From Acidobacteriaceae bacterium (lineage in GTDB: Bacteria > Acidobacteriota > Terriglobia > Terriglobales > Acidobacteriaceae), in NCBI GenBank assembly GCA_003151335.1, contig PLXE01000100.1, positions 1 through 60,442 of the forward strand: DNA of 60,442 nt. The letters run 5' to 3'. This document shows positions 40,990 through 49,489 of the stretch, one piece after another. Position numbers and translations under genes: made by a program. Numbering within the stretch: position 1 is the stretch's first letter; each line of letters opens with the position of its first letter. The notes beneath the pieces were generated by a model, which was not told where the DNA came from, did no database searches, and saw nothing but the letters and a program-made list of their open reading frames with translations.

Positions 40990-41703
40990 GTGTCTTTCCC
41001 CTTGGCGAGAACCTTGCGGTTAATTAAAGTTTTGAAAAACTCAGGAGCTGGAATGGCAGCCCTGCGATTGACGCGCGCACGCATTGGGGCTACCCGATAG
41101 CGGTCAATGCTCTAGTCTAGCACGGAGCCCTGCACGCACAGGCTGTCCACAGTCTAGCCACCAGCAGCGGCGCCGAGCGAGAACGGAAAAAACCGTCCTA
41201 TATTTCACTTCTCTCCGCAGCAGGGCAGCGCCCGGGGGTTAGGGTTCACTCCTGACCCTTCCTGGTCACGACAAAGTGCCGCCCAAAAAGGGAATGCGCA
41301 GCAGGCGATTCTCGTATTCTTGCCATTTGTAAAATTTCTGTGACATTTTTCTCATATAGACTGGGCCACGAACGGGCACTCCGATGCCACTTCCGCTTAA
41401 AAGCCCGTGAAGACAGGGGTTTGACTGCACTCCGGCGAAAGCCGGATCGACTTGAAAAAGGGGGGCTGGGCTGGAATGGGGCCTCGTAACTACGTGAATA
41501 ATAGTTGCATTAGCCATTCTAATGTGTTTCAATCTTTTCACCTGCCTAGAAACACTTCAAACAGGTAAGAATCACAATTGCCCAGCTACGAAGACACACG
41601 GAGGACCGTGTTCCAACTAATCACACCTGCCGAGTTGCGAAGACTACTGCGCGCAAGCGATACCCAATGCGCCCGTAGATCAGTTAAGGAGAATGGGATC
41701 GAT
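40990..41703. other. Divergent intergenic region with a possibly structured leader
   Basis: No gene called; a 91-codon minus frame at 41266-41541 shows no family and no ribosome site. Two well-formed hairpins lie on the plus strand (41372-41408 and 41431-41446), about 260-330 bp upstream of the exported-protein start at 41704. The rest is A/T-rich and unremarkable. Confidence 0.5.
41372..41446 (+). promoter_or_regulatory. Two-hairpin element in the leader of the 41704 gene
   Basis: ACGGGC (41372-41377) pairs with GCCCGT (41403-41408), and TCCGGC (41431-41436) with GCCGGA (41441-41446) closing a GAAA tetraloop. A GNRA loop points to an RNA rather than a DNA function. I tried to match known riboswitch patterns (c-di-GMP, cobalamin) and found none. 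Confidence 0.3.
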
Positions 41704-43416
41704 ATGACAAGAAATACCGCGAGAATTATCGGGTCGTCCATGCTCGCCATGGCCGTACTCGCACTCTGTGCCCTGCCGCTCGTTGCGCAGGAAATAACCG
41801 TGAACCACGCGACGGCGTCTGGCGTTACCGCGCGCCTTGGCGAGCTGGCGAAGCTGCCACAGCCGATGCAATACGGCTTCCACGAAGCCAATCCGTATCG
41901 CCGCATTGCAAAACCCGACTTTGGATCTTCCGTGGATCCAGTGGAACAGCGCGGCGCTGCTCCCACATCCAATTACTCAATCATTGCCAACTTCCTTGGA
42001 GTCGGCAACGGCTTCCCGGGATACACCGTTCCTGACGCTCCGCCCGATACGAACATGGCAGTGGGCGACACCCAGGTGCTGCAATGGGTAAACGTTTCCT
42101 ACACAATCTGTTCCAAAACTTCACCTTACACCTGCGGGCCCGCCATCCAAGGCAACACGCTTTGGGCTAACGGCATCCCTGGAACGTTATGCGCCAATCA
42201 CAACGCCGGCGACATCCTCGCGCAGTTTGACCGTAAGGCCGATCGCTGGTTGCTGTCGCAGAATGTCTTTACTTCTCCGTACGCCGTTTGCATCGCCATC
42301 TCCGACACCAACGACGCGACTGGCACCTACCACGTTTGGCAGTTCTCGGTACCGGGTAACGGCTTCCCCGACTACCCGAAAATCGCTACTTGGCCAACCA
42401 CTGGCGTCAACAACGGCTACTATGAAGCCTGGAACAACTTCGGCCCCGGCGGCAGCGGCTTCCAGGGTCCTAAAGTCTGCGCCTATGACCGCGCCGCCAT
42501 CCTGGCGCACGCGGCCAGTCCGACACAGATTTGCTCCCAGTTGACCGCGACCGAGGACAGCCTGTTGCCCGGCGACCTGGATTCCATTCTCGGTCCGCCG
42601 AACACGCCCGCCGGAACTCCGCAAGATGAGTTCTATATCGGCAGCGTAGGCGATGTGGACAACTCTCATTTGTCGCTGTATCAGTTCCATGCGGATTTTG
42701 CGGTTCCCGCCAATTCCTTCGTTCTGGGTAGCCCCAACACAATCCTCCAGACGGTACCCACCTATAGTGGTTCCTGTGGTGGTGGATTCGGTGGCGCTTG
42801 CGTTCCCAGCCTGGGCGGCGCTCCCATGGATTCCCTGGGTGATCGCTTGATGTATCGCTTCGCCTATTGGAATGATGGTATCGCACCCAGCGCCGCACCG
42901 TGCGCCATTTGTGCGGTTCCTCACTTCCAGCACTGGTATGTGAATGGCGACGTGGAATCCTCCGGTGGAGAGATGGGCGTCCGGTGGTATGAGTTCCGGG
43001 CTGCGCCGTCACCCGGTATCGGCACCCTGACGTCTACCACTCTCACCACCTTCCAGGCGGGCACGTTCGCTCCCGACAGCACTTACCGTTGGATGGGCTC
43101 ACTTACCCAGGATAAGGCAGGCGACATCCTGTTAGGTTACAGCCAATCCAGCGCAACTACGCACCCGGCAATTTACGTAGCCGGACGGACCAACAATGAT
43201 CCGGTTGGCCTCAACAATCTGGAATCAGAGTTGTTGGTGGTTCAGGGCACCGGTTCGCAGCCGGATACCTCCAACCGCTGGGGCGACTACAGCTCCATGC
43301 GGATTGATCCGGTTGACAACTGCACCTTCTGGTACACCACCGAATACTACAATGTGACCCAGAGCTTCGACTGGAGCACGCAGATCGCTTCCGTGAAGTT
43401 CTCTAACTGCCACTAG
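41704..43416 (+). CDS. Large exported protein of unknown function
   Basis: 570 residues from ATG 41704 with AAGGAG upstream; upstream codons in the same frame are not signal-like. Signal peptide about 1-28 (SSMLAMAVLALCALPLVAQ). The mature protein is beta-rich with Asp/Asn/Gly loops, several cysteine pairs (CGGGFGGACVPS region; CAICAVPHFQHW) and a conserved-looking end DNCTFWYTTEYYNVTQSF. A sialidase/YncE-like beta-propeller is possible (QWVNVSYTICS, PDTNMAVGDTQ, DRKADRWLLSQNVF) but not proven. Such proteins are common in Acidobacteriota secretomes. A strong hairpin pair follows the stop. Confidence 0.7.
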   Translation: MTRNTARIIGSSMLAMAVLALCALPLVAQEITVNHATASGVTARLGELAKLPQPMQYGFHEANPYRRIAKPDFGSSVDPVEQRGAAPTSNYSIIANFLGVGNGFPGYTVPDAPPDTNMAVGDTQVLQWVNVSYTICSKTSPYTCGPAIQGNTLWANGIPGTLCANHNAGDILAQFDRKADRWLLSQNVFTSPYAVCIAISDTNDATGTYHVWQFSVPGNGFPDYPKIATWPTTGVNNGYYEAWNNFGPGGSGFQGPKVCAYDRAAILAHAASPTQICSQLTATEDSLLPGDLDSILGPPNTPAGTPQDEFYIGSVGDVDNSHLSLYQFHADFAVPANSFVLGSPNTILQTVPTYSGSCGGGFGGACVPSLGGAPMDSLGDRLMYRFAYWNDGIAPSAAPCAICAVPHFQHWYVNGDVESSGGEMGVRWYEFRAAPSPGIGTLTSTTLTTFQAGTFAPDSTYRWMGSLTQDKAGDILLGYSQSSATTHPAIYVAGRTNNDPVGLNNLESELLVVQGTGSQPDTSNRWGDYSSMRIDPVDNCTFWYTTEYYNVTQSFDWSTQIASVKFSNCH

Positions 43417-43424
43417 AAAAAATT

Positions 43425-43510
43425 CCCCGCTGGGCCTGACGGCCCCGCGGGGATGCAGTAACTAACCTCACCACAGGGCATTCCGGCAGCGGGAAGCCCT
43501 GTTTCTTTCT
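43425..43510 (+). terminator. Tandem hairpins after the exported-protein gene
   Basis: CCCCGC/GCGGGG with inner GGGCC/GGCCC (43425-43452) is a very stable stem without a T-tract; ACAGGGC/GCCCTGT (43473-43502) is followed by TTCTTTCT and is the likelier terminator. Confidence 0.6.
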
Positions 43511-43636
43511 CCCCCATTGGTGTTTGTGCGCTTCTGGCCTTGCCAAGAATCAGCGAGCGTGAAATCGCGTGCCGCGAAGGGCTCCCTTGACTATTGCGGA
43601 ACCGCCCTAAACTAGCGCGCTTTCCGTGAAATAGGA

Positions 43637-43713
43637 TGGAGGCCCTGGGCAGAGTTGAACTGCCGACCTTCGGTTTAGGAAACCGCTGCTCTATCCATCT
43701 GAGCTACAGGGCC
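43637..43713 (-). tRNA. tRNA-Arg (anticodon CCU)
   Basis: Minus-strand cloverleaf: acceptor GGCCCTG with CAGGGCC, D-arm AGCTCAGATGGATAGAGC, anticodon loop TTCCTAA (anticodon CCT), T-arm GGCAGTTCAACTCTGCC. CCA is encoded (complement of 43637-43639). The base after the acceptor stem is T. Confidence 0.93.
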
Positions 43714-43883
43714 GTCGCGACGTAACCTCATTATCTCATCTCAGTTGAGAGCGTTTGGGCGGCGACCGATGCATGGTGCGGAGTAAGCTCGATAAATTCC
43801 GACCGCACCTCTGGGATTCACAACCCGACATGGAGTGCCGTTATTTTCCTGACGCCTCCGCAATCATCAAGCTCTGATGCTTC

Positions 43884-44903
43884 TCACTTCCCCGCCGGTT
43901 TTTCCAAGTGGCCGCCGAATTCGTAACGCATCGCCGACAAAAGTTTGTCGGCAAAGTCGGCCTCGCCGCGCGAGCTGAAGCGCTCGTAGAGCGCGGCAGT
44001 GAGGACGGGACTCGGCACCGCCTCGTCGATGGAGGCCTTGATGGTCCAGCGCCCTTCGCCGGAGTCCGACACCCGGCCGGCAAATTTCGTGAGCTGGGGA
44101 TCTGCCGCCAAGGCGGACGCGGTCAGGTCCAACAGCCAGGACGCGATCACGCTGCCTCGCCTCCACACCTCGGTAACATCGGTCAGGTTGAAGTCGTACT
44201 GGTAATGTTCCGGATCGCGCAAGGGAGTGGTCTCGGCGTCGATCGTGTGGGTCTGCTTGCCCACGTTGGCGGAGTGCAGAATATTGAGCCCTTCGGCGTA
44301 AGCGGCCATGATGCCATACTCGATTCCGTTGTGTACCATCTTGACGAAGTGTCCGCCACCGCTGGCTCCGCAGTGCAAATAACCCTGTTCGACCGTGCCG
44401 CCCATGTTCTCGCGTCCCGGTGTCCGCGGTATGTCGCCGATGCCCGGGGCAATGCTTTTGAAGATGGGATCGAGGTGCTGCACCGCCGAATTCGGGCCTC
44501 CGATCATCATGCAGTAGCCGCGCTCCAAACCCCACACGCCGCCACTGGTGCCGACATCCACGTAGTGAATGCCCTTGGGTGAAAGCTGGTTCGCCCGGCG
44601 AATATCGTCGATGTAATAGGAGTTGCCGCCGTCGATGAGGATGTCCCCGGCTTCAAGATAGGGCACGATCCCGGCGATGGTCTGGTCCACCACCGCGGCC
44701 GGGATCATCAACCACACCGCGCGCGGCTTGGTCAGCTTGCTGACAAAATCCTTCAGCGAGGACGATCCCACCGCCTTTTCCTTCACCAACTCTTCCACCG
44801 ACTTCGGGGACATATCGAAGACCACGCATTCGTGGCCCGCTTTCATGAGCCGCCGAACCATGTTGGCGCCCATTCTTCCCAGACCTACCATTCCCAGTTG
44901 CAT
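43884..44903 (-). CDS. gnd: 6-phosphogluconate dehydrogenase, decarboxylating (short NAD-type)
   Basis: 339 residues, the length of the short (YqeC/GndA-like) branch rather than the 470-residue NADP enzyme. NAD fold [18 protein letters not shown] (3-20), [30 protein letters not shown] and [15 protein letters not shown] with the catalytic Lys-Asn region. Converts 6-phosphogluconate to ribulose 5-phosphate, CO2 and NADH. Its stop is at 43884. The start is 35 bp from the glucokinase-like gene, in one operon on the minus strand. Confidence 0.94.
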   Translation of the reverse strand: MQLGMVGLGRMGANMVRRLMKAGHECVVFDMSPKSVEELVKEKAVGSSSLKDFVSKLTKPRAVWLMIPAAVVDQTIAGIVPYLEAGDILIDGGNSYYIDDIRRANQLSPKGIHYVDVGTSGGVWGLERGYCMMIGGPNSAVQHLDPIFKSIAPGIGDIPRTPGRENMGGTVEQGYLHCGASGGGHFVKMVHNGIEYGIMAAYAEGLNILHSANVGKQTHTIDAETTPLRDPEHYQYDFNLTDVTEVWRRGSVIASWLLDLTASALAADPQLTKFAGRVSDSGEGRWTIKASIDEAVPSPVLTAALYERFSSRGEADFADKLLSAMRYEFGGHLEKPAGK

Positions 44904-44938
44904 AAATCGCTCCCTCTGCTCAGAAAAATCGTTGGACT

Positions 44939-45751
44939 CTACCTGGCTTTGCCGGTCTTCTTCATCCTCTTGCTGCCCCGCTTCTTTTTCTTTTCGCTTT
45001 GCAGCGAAGGTTCCGCCTCCACTGCAACAGGTGAGGCGAAAAGCGTTGGGGCGACGTTGCCAGGAAGAGGCTCAACCCCGTCTGCCCACAAGCGAAAACC
45101 TCCGAGAAAGGCATTCGCGTTGTTGCCCACCCGACAGCCCGGAGGCAGTTCTCTCAGCTTCTTGACGTTGCCGCCACCCAGCACGATGTCGTCAGGCTCC
45201 AATGCCGCCGCCAAGCGGGCAACCACGTCAAAGACGCAGCGCCGCCACTTTTTCCTGCCTAGCCGCTCGAGTCCGCGCAGGCCAACGTAGTCCTCGTACG
45301 TTGCCTTCTTGTAGGGAAGGTGGGCCAGCTCCATCGGTTGCACCTCTCCGCCCACGATCATCGTGGAGCCCAGACCGGTCCCCAATCCCAGAAACAGCAT
45401 TCGCCCCTTTTGGTAGCTCCCGAGAGCCTGCATGGCGGCGTCGTTAATGACTTTCACCGGGACCCCGAATGCCTTTTCGAACTTGAAACCCACCCATCCG
45501 GACGCCAGGTTGTGCGGCTCTGAGATGGGCCGCCCCTGCATCACTACCCCGGGATAACCAATCGATACCACATCGTACTGCCACTCGTTAGCTAGCTTCT
45601 TGGTTTCGGCAACCATGCGTTGCGGCGTCAACGTCGGGCCCGAGACAAACTTGCGTGGCTGGCCCTGTCCCGCGGCCAGAATTTTGACGTGGGTCCCGCC
45701 TACATCCACCGCCAATACATTCATTACACCGCGCCTTTGGGTCGCCTTCAT
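44939..45751 (-). CDS. ppgK: Polyphosphate-glucokinase-like ROK sugar kinase
   Basis: 270 residues from ATG 45751, seven bases after AAGGAG. ROK fold: [16 protein letters not shown] (phosphate 1), [34 protein letters not shown] (catalytic Asp), [20 protein letters not shown] and [14 protein letters not shown]. The layout and the short form match polyphosphate glucokinases (PPGK), which use polyP and often ATP to phosphorylate glucose; donor preference is inferred from family, not from a diagnostic residue. It ends with a strongly basic tail ([17 protein letters not shown]), which could bind polyP or nucleic acid. Downstream lies gnd, and upstream a phosphofructokinase diverges. Confidence 0.85.
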   Translation of the reverse strand: MKATQRRGVMNVLAVDVGGTHVKILAAGQGQPRKFVSGPTLTPQRMVAETKKLANEWQYDVVSIGYPGVVMQGRPISEPHNLASGWVGFKFEKAFGVPVKVINDAAMQALGSYQKGRMLFLGLGTGLGSTMIVGGEVQPMELAHLPYKKATYEDYVGLRGLERLGRKKWRRCVFDVVARLAAALEPDDIVLGGGNVKKLRELPPGCRVGNNANAFLGGFRLWADGVEPLPGNVAPTLFASPVAVEAEPSLQSEKKKKRGSKRMKKTGKAR

Positions 45752-45912
45752 CATTCGTCTCCTTGAATTTACCGCGTTCGAAGTTATCAGCCCTTGCCGA
45801 AACCCACAACTCATAAATTTTGGAGACGGGGCGGGTCTCTGGTCTGGGGCCGGGCTGAAAGTGCAAGAGGCCGGGGTGAAGAGGCACGGCTTCACCGGCT
45901 GCGGAAATTGGT

Positions 45913-46083
45913 CTAGCTTTCCAGTTGTTCCTGGCTCTTCTTGAGCAGTTCCCTCTCCCCTGCCAAGCGAGTCTGGGCCTTCTTCAACTGGGCTTTCGCT
46001 TTGTCGCGGTCGCGTGTCGCCTTCTCCACCCGTTGCTGGGCATTTTTGATCGCAGCCATGGCCTTCTTGTGTGATTGCAGCAT
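45913..46083 (-). CDS. 56-residue coiled-coil protein
   Basis: A short ORF from ATG 46083 to TAG 45913. It is almost entirely Lys/Glu/Gln/Ala with heptad spacing (AAIKNAQQRVEKATRDR, AQLKKAQTRLAGERELLKK), so a single long amphipathic coiled coil. Too short for usual gene finders. No clear ribosome site is present, and other frames are also open, so protein status is plausible but not proven. It lies upstream of the sugar-kinase gene on the same strand. Small helical proteins of this kind have no assigned function. Confidence 0.45.
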   Translation of the reverse strand: MLQSHKKAMAAIKNAQQRVEKATRDRDKAKAQLKKAQTRLAGERELLKKSQEQLES

Positions 46084-46320
46084 GGACCCTAGTGTAGTCC
46101 TGCAGGGTCATGGCACGCTGGGCGAAGACGATGCGATCTGGAAGCGCAATACCGACTTCGCAATTTGGTATTGGTATTTGGCGGCAGCGAACTGGATCGC
46201 GGCTTCCGTCAATGATTCCCCACAAAGTCAATTTTCAACGCGACCGCAATCAATTGAAAGCGCCAGCGACTAAACTGTTGGTGGGCGTGTGTAGCGCAAT
46301 TTCCTGCAAAGGCAATTTCT

Positions 46321-47526
46321 ATGGCTAATGTAGACCCTAAGAAAGGCGCCATCGGAATTCTGACCGGCGGCGGCGATGTGCCGGGCTTGAATCCCGCCAT
46401 CCGGGCGGTCACCATCCGGGCGTTGCGCGAAGGTTACCAGGTCATCGGCCTGCGGCGCGGCTGGGCCAGCCTGGTGGACATGGTCCGGGAAGCGGATTAC
46501 GACAACAGCGACAACTTTCAGCATCTCACCGAAGAAGAGGTCAATCGCTGGGGCCGCACTGGCGGGACCTTCCTGCACACCTCGCGCACCAATCCCGGGC
46601 GAGTCAGCCAAGCCAACGTTCCGGCCCACCTGCAAGGCTCCTATACGGCCCCAGTGAACGATCTCACCGCGGAGGTGCTCAAGAACCTGGACTGGCTGGG
46701 AATCGACAATCTAATCCCCATTGGCGGCGACGACACGCTGAGTTATGGCGTGCGGCTGCACCGCGAGGGGGTAAAGGTAATTGCCATTCCCAAGACCATG
46801 GACAACGATGTGCCCGGGACCGACTACTGCATTGGCTTCAGCACCTGCGTGACCCGCACCATCGAAATGACCAACCGGCTGCGCACCTCCGCCGGCTCGC
46901 ACGAACGCTTGCTGGTGCTCGAAGTCTTCGGTCGTTATGCGGGCTTCACGGCCATGTTGCCCACCATGGCCGGGGCCGCCAATCGCTGCGTGATTCCCGA
47001 ACACAAATTCAACATCGAACGTCTGGCCGAGTTGCTCATAACTGACCGGCGCAAGAACCCCAGCCGGTATTCCGTGGTGCTGATCTCCGAAGGCGCGACT
47101 TTTGAAGGCGGCGAGATGATCTTCTCGCGCGACACCGCAGACGCTTTCGGCCATAGGAAACTGGGCGGCATTGGCAACCTGGTTTCCGACAAGCTGAAGG
47201 AACTCTCGCCCCGATACAACAACGGCAAAGCGGTGGACACCATCAACCAGAACCTGGGCTATCTGGTGCGCTGCGGCGATCCCGACGCCATTGACTCGAT
47301 CGTTCCCATGGCTTACGGAAATCTCGCCCTGGACCTGCTGCTAAGAGGGATTCATGGAAGGCTGGTTGTGCTCAAGAACGGCCGCTACAGCAACGTCCCG
47401 ATTGAGACCGTGGTGGCCTCGAAAAAAGTGGTCAACGTGAAGGAGCAATACAACACCGAAAGGCTGCGGCCATACTACAAGAGTTTTGAGGACAAGCCGC
47501 TTTTCATGATGACCAGCGAGGGTTGA
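46321..47526 (+). CDS. pfp: 6-phosphofructokinase, PPi-type signature
   Basis: 401 residues, PFKA family. GILTGGGDVPGLNPAI at about 12-27; the donor-site residues read GGDD (IGGDDTLSYG, about 135) where ATP enzymes have GGDG, and PKTMDND (about 158) where ATP enzymes have PGTIDND. Both changes are the recognised mark of pyrophosphate-dependent enzymes. TRTIEMTNRLRTSAGSHER and MAGAANRCVIPE follow. It phosphorylates fructose 6-phosphate with PPi in a reversible step. The ATG follows AAAGG at a modest distance. It diverges from the ppgK-gnd operon. Confidence 0.92.
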   Translation: MANVDPKKGAIGILTGGGDVPGLNPAIRAVTIRALREGYQVIGLRRGWASLVDMVREADYDNSDNFQHLTEEEVNRWGRTGGTFLHTSRTNPGRVSQANVPAHLQGSYTAPVNDLTAEVLKNLDWLGIDNLIPIGGDDTLSYGVRLHREGVKVIAIPKTMDNDVPGTDYCIGFSTCVTRTIEMTNRLRTSAGSHERLLVLEVFGRYAGFTAMLPTMAGAANRCVIPEHKFNIERLAELLITDRRKNPSRYSVVLISEGATFEGGEMIFSRDTADAFGHRKLGGIGNLVSDKLKELSPRYNNGKAVDTINQNLGYLVRCGDPDAIDSIVPMAYGNLALDLLLRGIHGRLVVLKNGRYSNVPIETVVASKKVVNVKEQYNTERLRPYYKSFEDKPLFMMTSEG

Positions 47527-47776
47527 CGGGCTTGCTGCAGGGTGCAATGGTACGGGATCTGCGGTTATTCCCGACGGCAGTACGGGCGTGTGAGAACTGT
47601 GCCGTCCCTGAAGGGACTCGTCAATTTTTTCTACTTTACCCAGGGCTTAACCGCCCCAACACGCGCAACAACGCCGCACGTTGGGGACCCCGGTACGCCC
47701 TGGGCTAAAACCAATTCCGCCCCTGCGGGGCTCGATTTTGCGCAATCGTTCCATCGTGCCAACCCAAAGCGATTTC
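47527..47776. other. Intergenic region with the third copy of the three-hairpin repeat
   Basis: No gene. The reverse-oriented copy of the three-hairpin repeat fills 47589-47745; the rest is spacer between two convergent genes. No separate terminator is evident, so the repeat hairpins may serve as such. Confidence 0.55.
47589..47745. repeat. Three-hairpin interspersed repeat, copy 3 (inverted)
   Basis: On the minus strand the order is CGAGCCCCGCAGGGGCGG, TTTAGCCCAGGGCG paired with GCCCTGGGTAAAGTAG, then GAGTCCCTTCAGGGACGGCAC, and finally GTTCTCACACGC. The middle hairpin carries an enlarged, internally paired loop (CCCCAAC/GTTGGGG) not present in copies 1 and 2. Confidence 0.7.
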
Positions 47777-49489
47777 TCACACCGTGGGCCGTTCTGACCC
47801 CAATCTCAGGACGATCTCTTTCAACCCCCGGTGTTGCTGGAGCAGGCGGAGATACTTGCTCTCATCGGCGGCAACCTTGGCGCGGATGATGTCCACCAAC
47901 GCCTGTTTCTGCGGATTCGTCCATTGGCTGAGTTCGGGCGCCAGCGACAAAACCGACGCAAAATCTGCGAACACCGCCTGCTCGAGGGGATTCCACCTTC
48001 GAATATCCACATGCAGCTTTTGGGACAACGCTTCGGTGGCGGCCCGCCGCAGCTTTTCAGGATCGCCACCGAATTCCTCCGCCATCCGTTGCTGCACCGC
48101 CAGACCGATTCTTCGGGTTGAGAAGGTGTCCCATTGTCCGGGTAAGCCGTCGCCAAATTCATAAAACACGTGGTCTGCGGCCAACTGCCGCAGGATGCGC
48201 GCCGAAGTCCGGTGCCCCGGATCGCGCCTCATTTTCGCTTCCTCTTTCCTGGTGATTGCAAGCAGTTCGGGACGTCCGGGGCGAAAACCCAGCTTGCGAT
48301 AAAACCAGAATGCGCCGGACTTGATGGCCTCTTCGTTCTCATGACCGAGCTGATAGGGATAGACGGAAAAACAGGTCACGCCAGCAAGCTGATGCAGGAA
48401 GTGAAGGACCTTGGAATAAATCCAAGCTGTCTCCCCGTCGCGAAAGGCGTAAAAGGTGTTGAACCCAACCTCCATCCACTCAAACAGCGAGATGCCCTCG
48501 ATGTAGTTGATGGGAACGCCATTCTTCAGCGTCAGGCCCGCGTGATAGGCGCGCAGCGGCAAACGCCGCTCGGGGGGCAATCCCCAGAGGAAGATCTGCA
48601 CCCCTCGTCCCACATCCGCCTGAAAAACCTGATTCGGATCGCCACGGGTGGTGCCGTACAGTTCGCGATAGCGGACGGTGAGGGCGGTGCGTGTCATATC
48701 CAGCATGTCTTCGCCTTGACGGCGCGAAAGTTTGCGGACCGGCAGCGGCGGCGAATCCATCTCGCCGGCCAACGACACCTGGTTGCGACGGAGCAGTGGC
48801 TGCCGGTGGTAGAACATCCGCGACACTTTTCGACGGGCGTGCGTCCGGCTGGCCGCGGAATTGCCTAGCTTCCACGTGACGTTGACCGCTAACGAGTCAT
48901 AGAGCGACGTCCTCTGCAAGCGGGTAAGAGGCGTATCGGCGACGCGCTGCAAAAGCCACGGCAGTATTTTTGTCGGGCCACCGGCGGCATTGGCCATCCA
49001 GTCAAAGAAAGGCGTGTCGGCTTCGACGAGCGAATCGTCTTCCAGCAGCGGAATAAAACGAGGCAATGTCACCCCCATCGGGCGACTTTGCTCTTCAAAA
49101 TTCCACTCGACCGTAAGCTGTTGCGGATAGCGCTGCGCCAGCCAGCGGGCCACGTCGTAGGTGAAGTTATCGCTGATGGTGGTGCCCGCGATGCCGGAGA
49201 ATTCCTCGTCGTCGAACTGCTCCAGGTCAGCGCCCGAAGCCTGAAGTCTCTCCACCTGGTGCATGATGCCGGCCAGCAAATCGTCGGCAAGGTAAGCGAC
49301 TTTGCGACTTTGCGGAAACGCCCGCAGAAACAAGAGCAAGTCATGAAAACGGATGAGCGATTCGGCATCGTCGAACTCGACCTGCCCCATCGCAGACAGG
49401 AGCCTCTCGATGGTCTCGGCACACCCGGGCCCGAATTGAGCTTTGGAGGCTTCCAGTTGCGCCCAAGGGGATACCTTGCCGGCCGTCAC
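47777..49489 (-). CDS. Conserved-looking protein of unknown function, coupled to an antiporter gene
   Basis: 570 residues, soluble, mixed alpha/beta. It starts GTG 49489, overlapping the preceding antiporter stop as GTGA. Near residue 400 a short stretch (SGAFWFYRKLGFRP) resembles the end of a GNAT acetyltransferase domain, preceded by an aromatic-rich segment (EWMEVGFNTFYAFRDGETAW); the C-terminal 150 residues are helical. The rest (LARWLAQRYPQQLTVEW, SRRQGEDMLDMTRTALTVRY) fits nothing I know. Translation coupling suggests a role next to the antiporter, or only shared control. Confidence 0.7.
   Translation of the reverse strand: MTAGKVSPWAQLEASKAQFGPGCAETIERLLSAMGQVEFDDAESLIRFHDLLLFLRAFPQSRKVAYLADDLLAGIMHQVERLQASGADLEQFDDEEFSGIAGTTISDNFTYDVARWLAQRYPQQLTVEWNFEEQSRPMGVTLPRFIPLLEDDSLVEADTPFFDWMANAAGGPTKILPWLLQRVADTPLTRLQRTSLYDSLAVNVTWKLGNSAASRTHARRKVSRMFYHRQPLLRRNQVSLAGEMDSPPLPVRKLSRRQGEDMLDMTRTALTVRYRELYGTTRGDPNQVFQADVGRGVQIFLWGLPPERRLPLRAYHAGLTLKNGVPINYIEGISLFEWMEVGFNTFYAFRDGETAWIYSKVLHFLHQLAGVTCFSVYPYQLGHENEEAIKSGAFWFYRKLGFRPGRPELLAITRKEEAKMRRDPGHRTSARILRQLAADHVFYEFGDGLPGQWDTFSTRRIGLAVQQRMAEEFGGDPEKLRRAATEALSQKLHVDIRRWNPLEQAVFADFASVLSLAPELSQWTNPQKQALVDIIRAKVAADESKYLRLLQQHRGLKEIVLRLGSERPTV

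Noticed and set aside
41372-41446. c-di-GMP or cobalamin riboswitch
   Set aside because: The conserved cores (GCAAAGCC-type or GCCACTG-type boxes) are missing.
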